From: Daphnia pulex
Lineage: Eukaryota; Arthropoda; Branchiopoda; Diplostraca; Daphniidae
Assembly: GCF_021134715.1 (NCBI RefSeq)
Contig: NC_060023.1
Location: 2,108,001-2,172,000, forward strand
DNA: 64,000 nucleotides
Direction: 5' to 3'
The notes beneath the pieces were generated by a model that ran no database searches, was not told the origin of the DNA, and was given only the letters and a program-made list of their open reading frames with translations. Shown here piece after piece: positions 13,824 through 27,300 of this stretch (position 1 is the stretch's first letter; every line of letters starts with the position of its first letter). Both the position numbers and the translations under genes were made by a program.

Positions 13824-14110
13824 TTTTTTTTATTTAAATTTCTCTTGATCATAAATTTAGTTGAATTATTCAATTCAATATGGAGCGCACCGACACTTTT
13901 TTGACATTGACAAGGGCCGTTGGAATTTTTTGATCCGAGTCCAACGAGAAATGAATTTGGCCAGCGACACTTTAAGACCATTTTCTGTTTATCTAATCGA
14001 TAATGTCGTTATGTAATAACACGTTTATTTATATTCCATCTCAGGTTGACGATTTTTCAAATTTGGCGCTGCTGGCCTATCGATCGAATCGGCCTTTTTC
14101 CTTCAATCGA

Positions 14111-14119
14111 TTCCAGGAA
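14111..14119. promoter_or_regulatory. STAT-type palindrome TTCCAGGAA in the 5'UTR
   Basis: TTCCAGGAA lies 33 bases before the start codon of the CISH/SOCS2-like gene, inside the exon. It is one of twelve strict TTCCNGGAA sites in the first 30 kb. Confidence 0.5.
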
Positions 14120-14151
14120 TATCTAAGGAAATCGCCCCCGAAGGCATCAAA

Positions 14152-17100
14152 ATGTTGGGAGGTGGCAGCAGCAGCAGTAGCCAAGGTAACGGCTGTGGAG
14201 GAGCTTTCTCTTCATCGTCGGCATTGCCGCCGGCTAGACGCCATCAGCACCACCACCACCACCACAATCACCAACAACAGACGGCCTCAGCAGCAGCAGC
14301 AGCAGCTGCTATCATTTCGGCTTCTTCTTGCTGGAGCCCCACCAATCCATTCAACGTGCTGGCCAGTGGCGGCTGTGGCGTTGGGTCAGTTGTGGCTCCG
14401 CCAACGGCCTCGGAGGAAGCGCCAACGGAGGCCGCAGCTGTGGCCTTGTCGCCCGCCAATTTCTTGTACGCCAATTACCCGCCTCCTCCGCTTCTGCTCC
14501 TGCCCAGCACAGCTCCGGCCATCCAGCGGAAGAGGCCCGGCTGTTTGTGCGACCACCAGGACGACTACGGCGATTTCAACTGCCATCCGGCGACTACAAC
14601 TACATCCAGCGGAGGAGTTGGATATTACGACGATCCGCTGGGCCACAATTACGGCGAGTGCGGAGGCATCCAGCAGCAGGTGATTGAGCCGCTGGATTTG
14701 TCACTGCCCAAAGTGAAGGTGCGCCAGCACTGGTCGGGCGGATCCATCGTCCAGGTCAACGACTCGACCATCATCAGCATCAGCGGCCGTCGTCCGGCTC
14801 TCAGCAGAGGCTCGACAACCAACAACAACAACAACAGCAACAACAGTGACTCGACGTGTTGTTGTGGCGGCTGCTGTGCCGATTCCGTTGGCTGCCCCAA
14901 TTCTTCTTCTTCTTCTTCCAGGCTGGACGTGTCGGTGGTGACTGTGCCACAACCAGTCCGGCCGTCATGCTGGTCATCGTCGCCCAGTTACGCCAATCAA
15001 CAACAGTCTCATCGACAACAGCAACAGCAGCAGCAACAACAACAACAACCATTCCGGCTCCAGATTGAAATCCCATTCGGTGCCAGTGACGACAAGTTGT
15101 TGCCCGGCTTCTTCCGCCACCACCACCACCGCAGGACTAACAATAATAAGCCGATCCATTGCCACAACAACAACAACAACAACAGCCACCTTCACCACCA
15201 CTCGTCCGCCCATCCGGCGGAAGTCTGCGCCACCATGACGGAAGGATCCGGAGGAGATGAGTCTGACGACCTGCAACGGCTGACAGACAGCGCCCACCAG
15301 CTCCGCCTCTCCGGATATTACTACGGCCATCTCTCCTGGAAGGAATCCGTCCAGCTCCTCCAAAACACAAAGGTACTTAAACGAATCAAAATTTACAATC
15401 ATTCAACTTATCCCAAGATCAAATCATTTTATTCCGATGGCTCAAATAACATTTAAAAAATATTTGACGAATAGAACATGACGACCCAGTAGCCTAGATT
15501 TCTGGCCAGGGTAAATCCGCCGTTGCGGAACGAGTCTAATCTTGTATACCTGCGTTTTATATTAGACACTCAAGGACTCTCTCCTATACTATTTTTATAC
15601 ATGTCTTCAAATTTTATTTTACTTTTTATCAACGAAAGTCTGGCGAGGGAAGGTTAGGTTACAATGCGTGCAACAACAAAGCCTGGTGTGTGTCTGTGAG
15701 AGAAAAAAAGAAAGTTGCAACGTCAGTGTACAGGCCTATAATACAGCAACTGGCTGTTGTTGCCTCAAGGGCAACTGAATTTTTATTTTTTTATTTTTTG
15801 TTGGGTGGAGGGAAATTTGAATTGTCTGGTGAATATAATAGAAAGGCCCAGTCTCCCCCCCCCTTTTTTATGAGGGAGGGGGGGCATTCCGCGATTTATT
15901 TTCCAGTGCTACGGCTGGAACGAATCTGGAACTTGTACCTGGAATTGTGGGTCTCACCCACTTTATTTTTCCAAGTAATGTTGTTGTTGTTGCTGTTTCC
16001 CCCACCCACCCCACATCTCGTTGTGTTTATCATTCATTTTTAATTTATTAATTTATTTTCACACACACCAAACAGCTCCCGCTGTGCGTAACCCACATTT
16101 CTGGGCGTAACCTAGAAACAAACTAAATAAAATAAATCAAATCAAATTTGAATATTTTCGATTTAGAGAAAATGGGAGTGAAAGTGACGACTGTGGTATG
16201 CCAATAAAAAAAATAGAGCCCAGCGGCTCGGGGGAAATAACAACCAATAGTATAAGATGTAGGATGATGATGTAATCAGGTTATTCGCGGGATATAAGAA
16301 ATAAAATAAAAATTGGCGTGTCGCCTGAATAATTGAGGCCTTGCGCAATCAGCCGACTAAATGGCGTTACAATTGTGTGTGTGTAACAACAGATGGAAGA
16401 GTTTGGAAGGAAGAAAAAAAGTCGATCGATCTTTGTCCAGGACGACAGGTCCATTATTATTATTAGCAGCCGAGCCAAAATGGGCTGTGGAAGCCGCCAG
16501 AGACTTTGCCTCTGGGCCCCGCCAATTTTTCGAATAGTTTTCAAAATGGGACGATTTCATTTGATCTTTTATCACCCCGTTGCCAATGGTGCGATCATTT
16601 TACAAAAAGCCATTTATTAAAGAATGGCAAGTCGCCGGATGACATTTGAATTATTTTTAATCGATGGAATTAATTAATTAAATTAATTAATTAATTAATT
16701 TGTTCATGTATAAGGTTGGGACGTTTCTGGTGCGGGACTCTTCCGACGCCCGCTACCTGTACGCCTTGAGCCTGCAGACGGACAAAGGTCCGACCAGCGT
16801 GCGGATCCACTACTCGAGCAGCGGATTCCGGCTGGACGCCTGCAGCACGGGCATGGCCGACCACCTGCCGCGCTTCCGAACGGTCCTCGACCTGGTCGAC
16901 CACTACGTCGCCAAATGGTCACAGTGTCGTGACAAGGGACAGGTAAAATTACTGAATTCAATCTTTTTTCTCTGATGGGCATTTGACAGCATCAAATATT
17001 TAAATTCATTTTTTGTGTGTGTTTCTTTGTTATATTGACCAGTTTTGGCTGGACAATAGCGGGCAGGTACACTCGGAAGTCGTCCTGATCCGGCCGCTGA

Positions 17101-17285
17101 TGCGCGATTGCCCGTCGCTGAAGCACCTGTGCCGGCTGGCCTGCAACCAGCACCGCCAGCAGCAGCCTCAGCCAGTGCTGCGCAGCGGCAGTGTTGCCAA
17201 TTCGCCGTTTGGCTCTTCTCCGTCTTCCGTCAAGATACCTCCGACGATCAAGTCTTATTTGAACGAGTATCCCTATCAGCACTGA
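14152..17285 (+). CDS. Suppressor of cytokine signalling, CISH/SOCS2 type
   Basis: Three coding exons, 14152-15372, 16715-16942 and 17043-17285, join in phase 0 at consensus splice sites to give 563 residues. SOCS proteins bind phosphotyrosines on cytokine receptors or JAKs and recruit elongin B/C-cullin5 for ubiquitination, acting in the cytoplasm. The SH2 domain begins near residue 385 (LRLSGYYYGHLSW) and crosses the first splice into GTFLVRDSSD, with the phosphate-binding arginine at 414. FRLD and LVDHYV follow as in CISH/SOCS2. Exon 3 is a SOCS box: SLKHLCRLACNQ is the elongin C (BC) box, and the protein ends KSYLNEYPYQH, like the vertebrate CISH tail. The first ~385 residues are low complexity (Ser, His, Asn, Gln and Ala runs), far longer than in vertebrate CISH. 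The start has A at -3, and an in-frame TGA at 14047 excludes extension. STAT-type sites around it suggest feedback control. Confidence 0.93.
16671..16700. repeat. (TTAA)n microsatellite next to a splice acceptor
   Basis: An uninterrupted ATTA/TTAA repeat ends about 14 bases before the acceptor of SOCS exon 2. It replaces the usual polypyrimidine tract. Confidence 0.8.
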
Positions 17286-20200
17286 ATTTTTGAAAACAAA
17301 AATTTAAAATTCGACGCCAATTTGTTTGTTTTTTTTTAAACCATAACATTCCCTTTTTATTTTATTTTTTAAAATGAAACTTTAAAAATCTGTATCATAA
17401 AAACAAAACGACAAAACTTTGAAAGAAAATGGCCAATTTCGTTCATTTCTGTTATACCGAGTCAATCCTAAATATTAAATAATTATGTGCTGTATAACTT
17501 TTTTTTAAATTTCCCCCGACCAAGACACACACACACACATACAAAGCGCGGGAACATTTTTGAAAAAATATCTCGTCATCAACGACACAGTGCATGTGTG
17601 TATTTTTTTTTCCTTTTCTTTCTCTGATAATTCAAATTTGTACATATATCTATATATATATACTTATTTTTTAAGCGTCATCATTTTGGAAATATTTGAA
17701 ACATTTTTCGCTCTCTCTCTCTCTCTCTCTTTACTTTGAACAGAAAAAGAAAAATCAATTATATATCATTTTCTTTGCGCCTCACCGAGCTTTTTTGTCC
17801 TCTTGTATAATATCGTCGTTGTTGATGTTGTTGTTGTTGTTGTGTACAAAAAGAAAAGAAAAAAGAAAAACACATTTTTTTACCCCCATCAGCTGCCAAT
17901 TATTTTTTCTTCGTCAAATGATTATAATCGATCGATTTATTAATTATTGAAGATGCTTTATTTTAAAATGTGTGTGTGTGTGTGTGTCTGCGGTTCATTT
18001 GGGGAAGGGGGATTATTTTAATATTTTTCAATGTGGATACAAAGAACGGGGTGGGATAAAAAAAAAGTATTTGAAAGAAAAAGAAAATTCTTTTTAAAAA
18101 TTTTTCGCGGGAATTTTAATTTAAAAAAAAATTATCTGCCGCGTGATTTAATTGTGATGTTTTTTTTTTGTTTTCAAAATAATATTTTTCACTTGAAAAT
18201 CATTACCTCTCCCTCTTTAAAAAAAAAACAAAAAAAACAAAATGAAACTCGATCCGTGTGTGTTTGTGATGATTTCGCAATGTTCTCAACTCCAACCAAC
18301 AAATAATTCTATTTACGAGCAAGAAGAACTTCAATTTTTCCGACAATATATAAATATTTTATATATATGTCTATTATTATTATATATAATAGAATACAAC
18401 TTATTATATATCTAAATGTGTATGTAATACGTATGAAAGATGTCAATTTTTCGTTTTTTTAATTTTGTGATGGCGCATTTGTCTCGATCAAATCGCCGAG
18501 CGATTGAAACATTTTCCCAGTCGAGATGATCAAAAAGAATAGAAGAAAATGCGCCTCTATATAGTCTTGTATATAAGCACAGCACGGCAACCGAATAACG
18601 CCGGCGTTTTGGTTTGGCTTTTGTATCTAATCGAATTCCTGGAATTCCGTCGTCGTCATCCACTCGGATGTCGCGCGCTCTTTTCTTCCGGCCGCCACAT
18701 ATAAATTGCCTTTTTGGAGTCAAGGGAGAACGCGGGAGCTACAGCAGCAGCAGCTCAATCATGGATGAAAATAACCGCTCCCGACAACACGGGGGGATGA
18801 AGTTTACTCTGCTGGTTGCCGACGTGGTTGCCGACTGTGCGCATATCCGTCCCTCACGACCCCGAAAAGTCGTCGTCTTCGTCGTCCGTTATATTATTAA
18901 ATAAATAGCCGAACCAACCGATATGGATATACATGGCCCATGATGGGGTCGTATCTATAACAGACTTCCACCAGAGGGAGAATGTAAGTGGGTTGGTTAT
19001 ACATTTCTTATATAAGGGATGTTATTTTACCTTTCAATAGATATAGCAAGTCTCTTTTGTTGTAAGATTAGCCGAAGATTAGACATTTTATTTAGGTCCT
19101 TGAATCGATTTCCCCTCAGAGTTTTTGGGTTTTTTTTCCTTTCGTGCCGACACGCATATTCAAAATTGACTCAAAGTTGTTTCTCTTGAAATTCGAATTT
19201 GGCGGGCGAAACACTCCCCCCAGTCACGCGATACGAAATTTTCAATTTGTTATTCGTCAATTTAACTATATAAATTTCAAAAAAATAAAAACCCAAAGTT
19301 TATAGCCCCGCCCTTATTGCACAAGAGAGGAGGTTATATTCTTTTGATTTTCTCTTGATGCCGCGGTTGCTGAAGGTCTCTGACGTAATTATACCCGGCT
19401 AAATAGGCTCTTTTTTCTTTCTTTTTTCCCCCATTAAACTTCTTTTCTTCTTCATCTTGGTCGTCGTATCGTCTCCTTGTCTTATTTCGCTTATAGTTTT
19501 CTTTTTCGCCGAAGCGTTATTATTAGACTGTGTGTGTATATTCTGTTCGGCTTTTGGGCCATCAGCAAACGACCGAGAGTCTCGTCCCCGAGAGCGCACC
19601 ATTTCCCGGTAGCCGTTTAATTTGCTTTTCTCGGAGAGACGCGCGCTCCAGTGACGACGTCGATAATATAACCAAGAAAACACGCCAAATCACGGCGCCG
19701 GAGGGGGGGGGTGCTCTATAGCAACAGCGCAGCAGCATCCCCAGCATCGATATATACACAAGAACAACTGCGCCAATGAGAAAAAACAACGGCGTTCTAC
19801 TTATTATATAATAAATCTCAATTTTTCGCGCATGGTTTAATTCAATCACGAGTTTTGACAGAAATTTCTTTTCGGGTTAAAGTATATTTCCTTTGTAGAT
19901 TGTCTGCTGTGTACCTACCTAACTTTTATATGTATAGTATAGGCTCAGCACAGCGCTACAGCAGGCGGATGTCGATGTTGTAGCAACGAGTGAGCGGGGC
20001 CGATGAGTTTTTCGCGGAAGGCCTTGAACGTTTGACGAGGGACGAGCACGAGCTCTTGATTATTATTTGCTCTCCGCTGGATGTGTGTGTCGCGTCTATA
20101 TAGGATTTCTGTTGGCTGATGCTGGGCTTTAATATAGACTATCGGAAAAGCTTTTCTCTCAGCACAGCATCAGCGTATATGCCTATGACACAATATATGC

Positions 20201-23128
20201 GCGGTCTAATAGAAATCGACGCAGCAAATGTGTTGAACAGCATCAGCTCAGCGCTGTTATACGTGGTCTGGCTCACGTCGAATAACCGATCGACCTTCTC
20301 CAAATTGAGATCCTCCTTTTATCTTATGTTTTTTATTTTTCATTTTTGTTTTTGGGGGAGTCTGCAGTGCTGCGCCTCAGGTCGAATAATAACGACAGGA
20401 TAATAATAAAAGCCCATCAAATGGCGGAGTGATTCCTGGAAACTCTAATCGCCCTAATGGCGTTTTTATTAGCCTCGGCGACTTTTTCTTTTTTTCTTAT
20501 CGGCGATGCTGCTGCTGCTGTTGGAAAAAAAAAGACATTTCGATGTAGGTCTTATATAATGGGCGTGGATGTGTGTATACTATATTGCGCATGAGCATCA
20601 CGCGCGCATCTATATAGAATAAAGGAGAAGAAAAGAGAAAGTGGTTATGCTTTTGCCAAAGCGACAAGCCTATTATAAATAATATTATATAGGAGGCCGG
20701 TTATTATTATTGACTCGACCAAAAAGTTTATATTAGATATTCGCCTGAATAGACTACTTATAATATTTGCTATCTAGATTCTAGACATTTGAAATAAATT
20801 GATATTATTTCTGTGGCAAGCCCCAATCGATCGAGGACACAGTTGCACTAGTTGCAGAAAGAAGCGGCGGGCTTTGCTGATGGAATGCGGACGCTGATAT
20901 GTCTTCAAAATAATAACAAAAATAAGACAAAAAAAAAAGACAAAAAAAGTTCACAAGTTAAAAGTCTTGTTTTTTTTTCCCCCGAAAAAGTTTCACATGA
21001 TTTTCGTATTATTTAAAATTTTATTTCTTATATGTGACAGAGACGAGAGACTGGTTCGTCCCCTTTTCTTTTTGTTTTCTTTTCCTGTATAATAGCTATG
21101 AGCAAAAGAGCAGAAAGATATTCTCGGAATTGCGTTGAATGTTGGGCTCGTATATACACTATACAGTATAAAAGACCGGTCGCCGAGATGACATATCAAG
21201 CTATATAATACATACGCATCGTCTTTTTTCATCAAGAGTCTCTCCAATTTGAAATGAAATTTTTTATTTATTTTATAAACAACAACAACCAATAAGAGTT
21301 GGTTTCGCCTCTGGTTCTGGTGGGGCCGGAATTAAAGAGAACGATAACATCGCCATATCAAAGATGTTTTCATGCGGGAAAATCAGCCTAGCCCAAGGAT
21401 GTTCATTACGTTCCAATATAAAATATAGTAGCCTATTAAACTGCCAGGGAAAATGGTTTGTCCTTTTCGATTTGTTCCACATTCGCCATTTTCATGTTAG
21501 CCTATATGTATTCCGACCAAATGTTTATGATGATGTGGTCGTCGTTGTATATTATTCCTTGTCGGATGCGACCTGTCGCCAGAAGTCCCTTGACGAGCAT
21601 CAATTATAGCCTACGACCTTATTCTTTTGGCGCAAAGGCGTGTTCAATTCAAATTCAATCTAAATTCCAATGTTTTATTAATTCCAGAGCATAAACATAT
21701 TTTGACGTGTTATCTCTCTCTCGTCTGTTTTTGAGATATTTTCCCAGAAATTCTCGTCCAGTCTCTTTTGTCACAGTTAAAAGTCGTCCAGAATTCATAA
21801 GAAATCGAAACGCAATTGTTTTGTTGCCATTTTTCTTCCTTTTTCCCCCAGCACATGCATGTGCTGGAACGTGAATAATTTGTTAGAACCCGGTGACGCC
21901 ATATACGCACAGCACACACCGCGCGAGCATAGGTACTTGAATGGGATGACAACCAATTAATCAGTAATCTCTATTAGAGAGAGAGAGAGAGATCGTTTGT
22001 ACATAGTTACAATTTTTATGTCGATGTCAATGACGACTAGATACCGCGCACCGCGATTCATTCAATCACATGCTGCTGCTGACCATCAAACCCGTGTTGT
22101 ATGTATATTCAGCGTCCCATATTATAGGCTATATATTCAGATCCTGCATAGGGACGAGGGTGGCATTGATTATATATCTATTGGTCTAATGATTATTCCG
22201 AGACTTTTTCGGGTCTCTTTTCAATATAAAAGCTCCGTTAATGTCTCTCGATTAATCTCTCGACTGCTGATGATGTAAAGTTGCTGCGACAGCTTTCTGC
22301 AATCAGCAGCGCAGCAGCAGTCAGCAAGGTCTTCTGTTGAAAAAATATTGAATTCTTCGACTTATATATACAATGATATGCTATTATATATATATAGGCT
22401 ATAGATATGAATGGGGTATCTCATTCCATATTCTGTCAAAAGTTGTTTGGATTCAAAATAACTATGCGCCTTATATATTCAAATATAATCAAATGACGCA
22501 GACTTTTTGATAATCGTTATATTTCTCCGTTAATACGACCTGTCGCCAGCAGTCACCAAATCACGACATGATATTATTCGCAGAAGAAGAAAAAGAAGAA
22601 TTCATCAGAAGAAGAAGAAGAAAGAAAAAAGAAAAAGTTGTCAAACTCGTCTATACTACAGCAGATTTTGTTTCAGATTTTATGAGACAATGTCAGCATC
22701 AGTAATAGAGCAGGTTTTCAATGTGTGTGTACCTTTTTGGCCAAAGATAAAAAAAAAACAAAATAAACCCAATAAAAATCGACACATTTTTCGCATCTAA
22801 TCTAGGAAGTGAATTTTCTTCTTGGCCAACTGTGCTGCTGCTTGCTGCTGCTGCTGTAATTGAACATTTGTAAATTTTGATATTATATTCCCCTTCTCTC
22901 TCTCGGGCGGCTTCCGAGAAATCCTCGACTCTCGTTGCCAAATAGAAAAAGAAAAAAACAAGAATATCGTGAATTCGCTTTATAAGGAGGACAGCACATC
23001 AGCAGCAGCACGCATGCATTGCACTCTAAATAGTTGAAGGATATTATATAGCCACGTTCAATTCAGCAGCAGCAGCAGCTTCCACAACTCTTCGATCGAT
23101 TCTGCTGCTGCTGGTCTGTAGACATTTA
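17286..23128. other. SOCS 3' region and non-coding DNA
   Basis: This starts with the AT-rich 3' flank of the SOCS-type gene, with a possible poly(A) signal ATTAAA near 17474 and AATAAA near 18899. Then come simple repeats: CT run at 17710-17732, GT run at about 17970-17987, and many TATATA stretches. Strict STAT-type palindromes lie at 18636-18644 and 20433-20441. CCAGCACATGCATGTGCTGG at 21848-21867 is a perfect 20-bp palindrome. No gene was recognised. Confidence 0.55.
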
Positions 23129-24394
23129 CACAGCAGCGGTAGAATACTTACCTTAACATACTTTAGTGGGCCAGGATTACTTACAAGACGAAACTACTTA
23201 CGAGCTTAACATACTTAAATAGTTTTTTCATACTTACATTTTGTAAGTAACGAGTAAGCATGTAAGTATGTGCCTCCAACATACTTACTGGAATAAAAGA
23301 AAAGCTTTCTGTAGGAATCGAACACGGGTCTTCCGCATCAAAGTCAGATGCTGTTCCGCTGTGCCATTCTAGATATGATTTAACTAATTAAATAACCGTT
23401 ATGAATCAACGGGGGGGTTTAGGACTTAGAGAATTTTATGTCCAAACATTATATTCAATTTTCTCTCCTAAAGCGGCGAGCATGTGCCCTTATTCATTTT
23501 TTTCACAAAAATGATTTACAGGAAAGCTGCTTTAAACTCGGTACTACCAGTTCCTTCAGTAGATATAAATAGGGCAGCAAATTTTTCCTACAATTAATGA
23601 AAAAAAAGGAGTTAGATTCCTTAAACAAGTAGTTTACATGTATTCTAGAGTTCTACCTGAACGATGGCCATATTTCTTGAATAATGCTCATGGATGGACT
23701 GAGAAACAAAGAGCAGGGCCTCGTAGGTCAGGAAATATCTTTGTCGCAACATAAGTAGCAAGCCAGCCTCCCATTCAAATTCACTAAACGCAGCACCATG
23801 AGTGAAAAGGAGGGATTCAATTTCACGATGAGCAGCAGGAACCAAATTTTGCTGGCCAAAATGTTGGGGTTGTTGTTCGTGATCAAAATCATGCCTATCT
23901 TCAGCTGATGATTGTTCAAGACCAGCCCTGACGCCATCAGTTGTGTTACTACTAGCAATAACAATATCTTCAATGGACGTGGGATCACTAGCCTCGTCGA
24001 CTAACAAGTTGAATCCAGTAGTCGATATATATAGGCTAAGCTCAATCAAATTTCAAAAGTGAGCAAAAGTACAAGTACAAAGTACAAGTATGTTATTAGC
24101 TGTTTAAGTATGTATACGACGAAAATAAGTATGAAAAATAGGTATAAGTATGTTCGTCCAATATACTTACAAATTTACAATACTTACAAATAGTTGAACA
24201 TACTTACAACTCCCTAAACTACTTGATATTTAAAAAAGATAGTGCTTGCAAGTATGAAAATGAGTGGTAAGTACGTTAAAAAATATTTCAAGTAGGAAAT
24301 TTTCCAAATTAAGTATGAAAAAAGCCCTACTTGACAAATTCAGTACTTTTAACCTACTAACATACTGGAAATTAAGTATGTTACCGCTGCTGTG
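23129..24394. mobile_element. DNA transposon with CACAGCAGCGGTA ends and TA target site
   Basis: The ends are CACAGCAGCGGTA at 23129-23141 and TACCGCTGCTGTG at 24382-24394, an exact inverted pair, and each is flanked by TA. Inside both ends are dense, mixed-orientation copies of AAGTATGTTAAG-like words, a subterminal repeat pattern seen in cut-and-paste elements. The middle holds a minus-strand reading frame (24049-23645, 134 aa) that looks coding (EWEAGLLLMLRQRYFLTYEA) but was not assigned to a transposase family. A TATAAATAG box lies near 23564. At 1.27 kb it is either a small autonomous or a deletion-derived element. The flanking DNA is rich in CAGCAG tracts, so the exact ends could shift by a few bases. 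Confidence 0.65.
23309..23372 (-). repeat. tRNA-like (SINE or tRNA pseudogene) segment
   Basis: On the minus strand, an A box TGGCACAGCGG (23366-23356) is followed about 30 nt later by a B box GTTCGATTCC (23323-23314). A tRNA-Gln-like anticodon region (CTTTGAT, anticodon UUG) lies between them. Flanks do not form a proper acceptor stem, so this is a tRNA-derived relic or SINE head rather than a working tRNA. It sits inside the 23.1-24.4 kb transposon. Confidence 0.5.
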
Positions 24395-27300
24395 TATAAG
24401 ATATGACGTGCTCCAATATATAGACACAGCCAGCACCGCAGCAGCCATATTTATCGAAATAACCTACATGGAGGAGTGTTGATTATCGGTAGCTATATGT
24501 GATATATATAACGAGAGAGAGAGAGACATTGATTGGCCGAGATTTGCACGGGTGAATTTCCAGCATTATAATAATCTGAGCTGCTGGAACGGTGACAGCA
24601 GCAGCAGCTGCTCATGCCGGCTCATGCAAGGCTTTCCGTTGAAATCATTTGATTATAATACAGACATAATGATATTACGTTGTAGGCTATTATAGATCCT
24701 ATATATATTTAGGCTTATTATAATTCTATACAATATGACTTTGGTCCCTTTTATCGGCCATCACAGCAGCAGGCACGTGCGCCAAAGAAGAATCGTGTCA
24801 AGGGCGGCTTATTTGTTATTTCGATGAATTTCTTTCTCGGATGCTTTGACGATTAGATTCGAAGGTTTTGAGAAACGATTTGTTTATTTATTTGAATATA
24901 TTATTAGTCGCCCGACATTGTTTTATTGGTTTAAGTTGTTGTAATATATAACCGGGAACTTAAAAAAGGGATGCGCGCACGAGATGGAAATGGACGATCA
25001 CGAGCTGATGATGTTTCGGCTCGACACGCGTTTGACACGTTGCCAACAGAAGCGCAACGGGTGGGAAATATTAGTCTATAAGAAGATGCGAGAGTTGACG
25101 CTGCTGTCAAAGATTTTCGTTTGCGCCTCATCACAACTGACAGCAGCATCACTAGCATATATGCATGCTGCTGAGAGACATGTACGAGAGAGGCCCTTTT
25201 TCGCCCTGCATGTGCTGGCTCAGCATCAGCGCGGTCGCTGGAAAAGAGGTTTTTTTATTATAACTTTTGGGAAACTGGGCTGTTTCTCTCCATTATATTG
25301 ACGCTCGGTTGAACTTTGTTGTTTTTCTCCCCACTCATCTTTTTCATTATTATCATGGCCCGTCAAACTATCACCGTCAGCCTTGCTGGCGCTGCTGTAA
25401 TGCTGCTGCACAGCGCTCGGCGCTCGTCTAATTATTGTGTTTCCTAAGAAAACACTCGAACGTCGTTTCTCGCTACTCTCTTGAGGGACTCGAGAGAGCA
25501 GCGCAGCATCAGAGCTATATAGGCAGCAACAGCAGCAATATTAAGAGCTTGGCGCGCGGGAGACGAATCTCGTTACTTAGAGAGAGAGAGAGAGACTGCT
25601 TTTCGGTCGTCTGGGCTTATCTTTTTGCGGGGAAACGACGACGACGAAGATGCCGAGCCAAAAAGCGGAGAAAAGTCGACACGAGAAAGTATTAAATATA
25701 TCTATATATCTATATACTATATACACTTTATGTGTTTGTGTATTTATATCATACTAAAGATGCTGTATACATAACGGCTGATGGAACCAATCAACCGCAT
25801 CCTCCCCACGAGACCCCCACCATACAGCATCAGTCTATCTGTCTAATAAATATAATTGCGGCGGGAAATCTTTTATATCCTTTCAAATCAAGATGCTAAT
25901 GATACAAATTGAAGTTTGTGTCTATATAATTCGATTGAATTTCAATTACAGCATCAAACGAATTTAACTAGATGTCATTTATAAACCTATCTGGCGCGAA
26001 TTTTGAATGAATAGAAATTTGTTTTAAAATGTCTATATTAAATTTTATGCGACGTTAATCGTTGAAATTTGAGATTTAGACATTGCAATATATTTCCGAT
26101 CCCGGACTTGAAAGATTAGATCGCTCCGCAGCACGTTTTCGAGATAATACGTATATAGATAAGATATGCTGCACGATGGGCGAGATAGACGTTATGGATA
26201 AGCGATAAAAACGGGAGCAGCAGACGGTCAAATTCCAACAACGAAACTTCTGATGTCTGTCCCATTTGTGTGTGACGTTATTATATGATCCGATCTTTTT
26301 CCTTTCTTCGCATTACAACAATTAACAATGGCGTACGTTTTACATTATAGCTCTACATATAGCCAATAGCAACCAATAAGCCAATGCGCTGTTGGTTATA
26401 TCGTTATATTATGCTCATATTATATTTGAGTAAAATGCATTTCAATGAGCTGATTTCCATCAATCACTCGCGGACAATCTCTTTGAAACATTCCATACAC
26501 GTATACACATGCAGCACTGAATTTCTGCTGTATTACGAAATACCTGGAATCGAATACGTATATAGAGTTAATTAAACCGGTGAACAACAGCATTCCAAAA
26601 ACAAAAAGATATCTATATAGCTCGATCCGACCCGTCAAACTCATGCTGTATATGCATCCGCACAAATGCGTTTTAATAATATTCTACATCAACTGACCTG
26701 TCCAACTTTTTTTTTAACTTTTGGGTTATTCAGACACAACTCTTGTATCATATTATTATGTCGATCTCGAGTGCTGCTTTGGCATTAGAAAAGAAAAAGA
26801 AATGGTCTTAATACGGTCGCTGCGTTATTGTCTATTCATTTGATTATGTGGGTGCATCATGCAGGTGCTGCGTGTATCTGTGAATACAAGACGTGGGGAC
26901 CCAAACTTGCTGCCCAAGACTCCTTTATTGTCTTATCGATCAGCAGTCCCAGCAGCGACAACATCAGCAAGCAGCAGCAGCAGGTAAAACCATTTCCATT
27001 TACGTGAAAACCACCCCGTAATTTTATTTGTTATTTTATCAATTCCAGTTCATCTTTTGCGCAACTATGAATACATATACAATCTCCGCAAAAGAATAAG
27101 GAAGAAGAAAAGAAGACGCATAGCGTGAAATTGGGCAAATAGCAATAGCATGCAGACTTTGTAAAAAAATATTAATTTTAAATGAACAAAAAAAGCACAT
27201 CACGATTTTGATAAAGACATTTCAAATATTATGTCTATTATAGTCGATTATAGTCGCCAGCGTTCGGTGTCCCTCTAAACCAAAAACCTGGTCAAAAAAG

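Noticed and set aside
14328-14687. Other open frames within the first SOCS coding exon, both strands
   Set aside because: The repetitive, GC-rich exon opens several frames at once; only the chosen frame joins the SH2 exon in phase.
26950-26990. CAG-rich exon-like block with a GTAAAA donor
   Set aside because: No acceptor or partner exon keeps a frame, and CAG tracts are common across this region.
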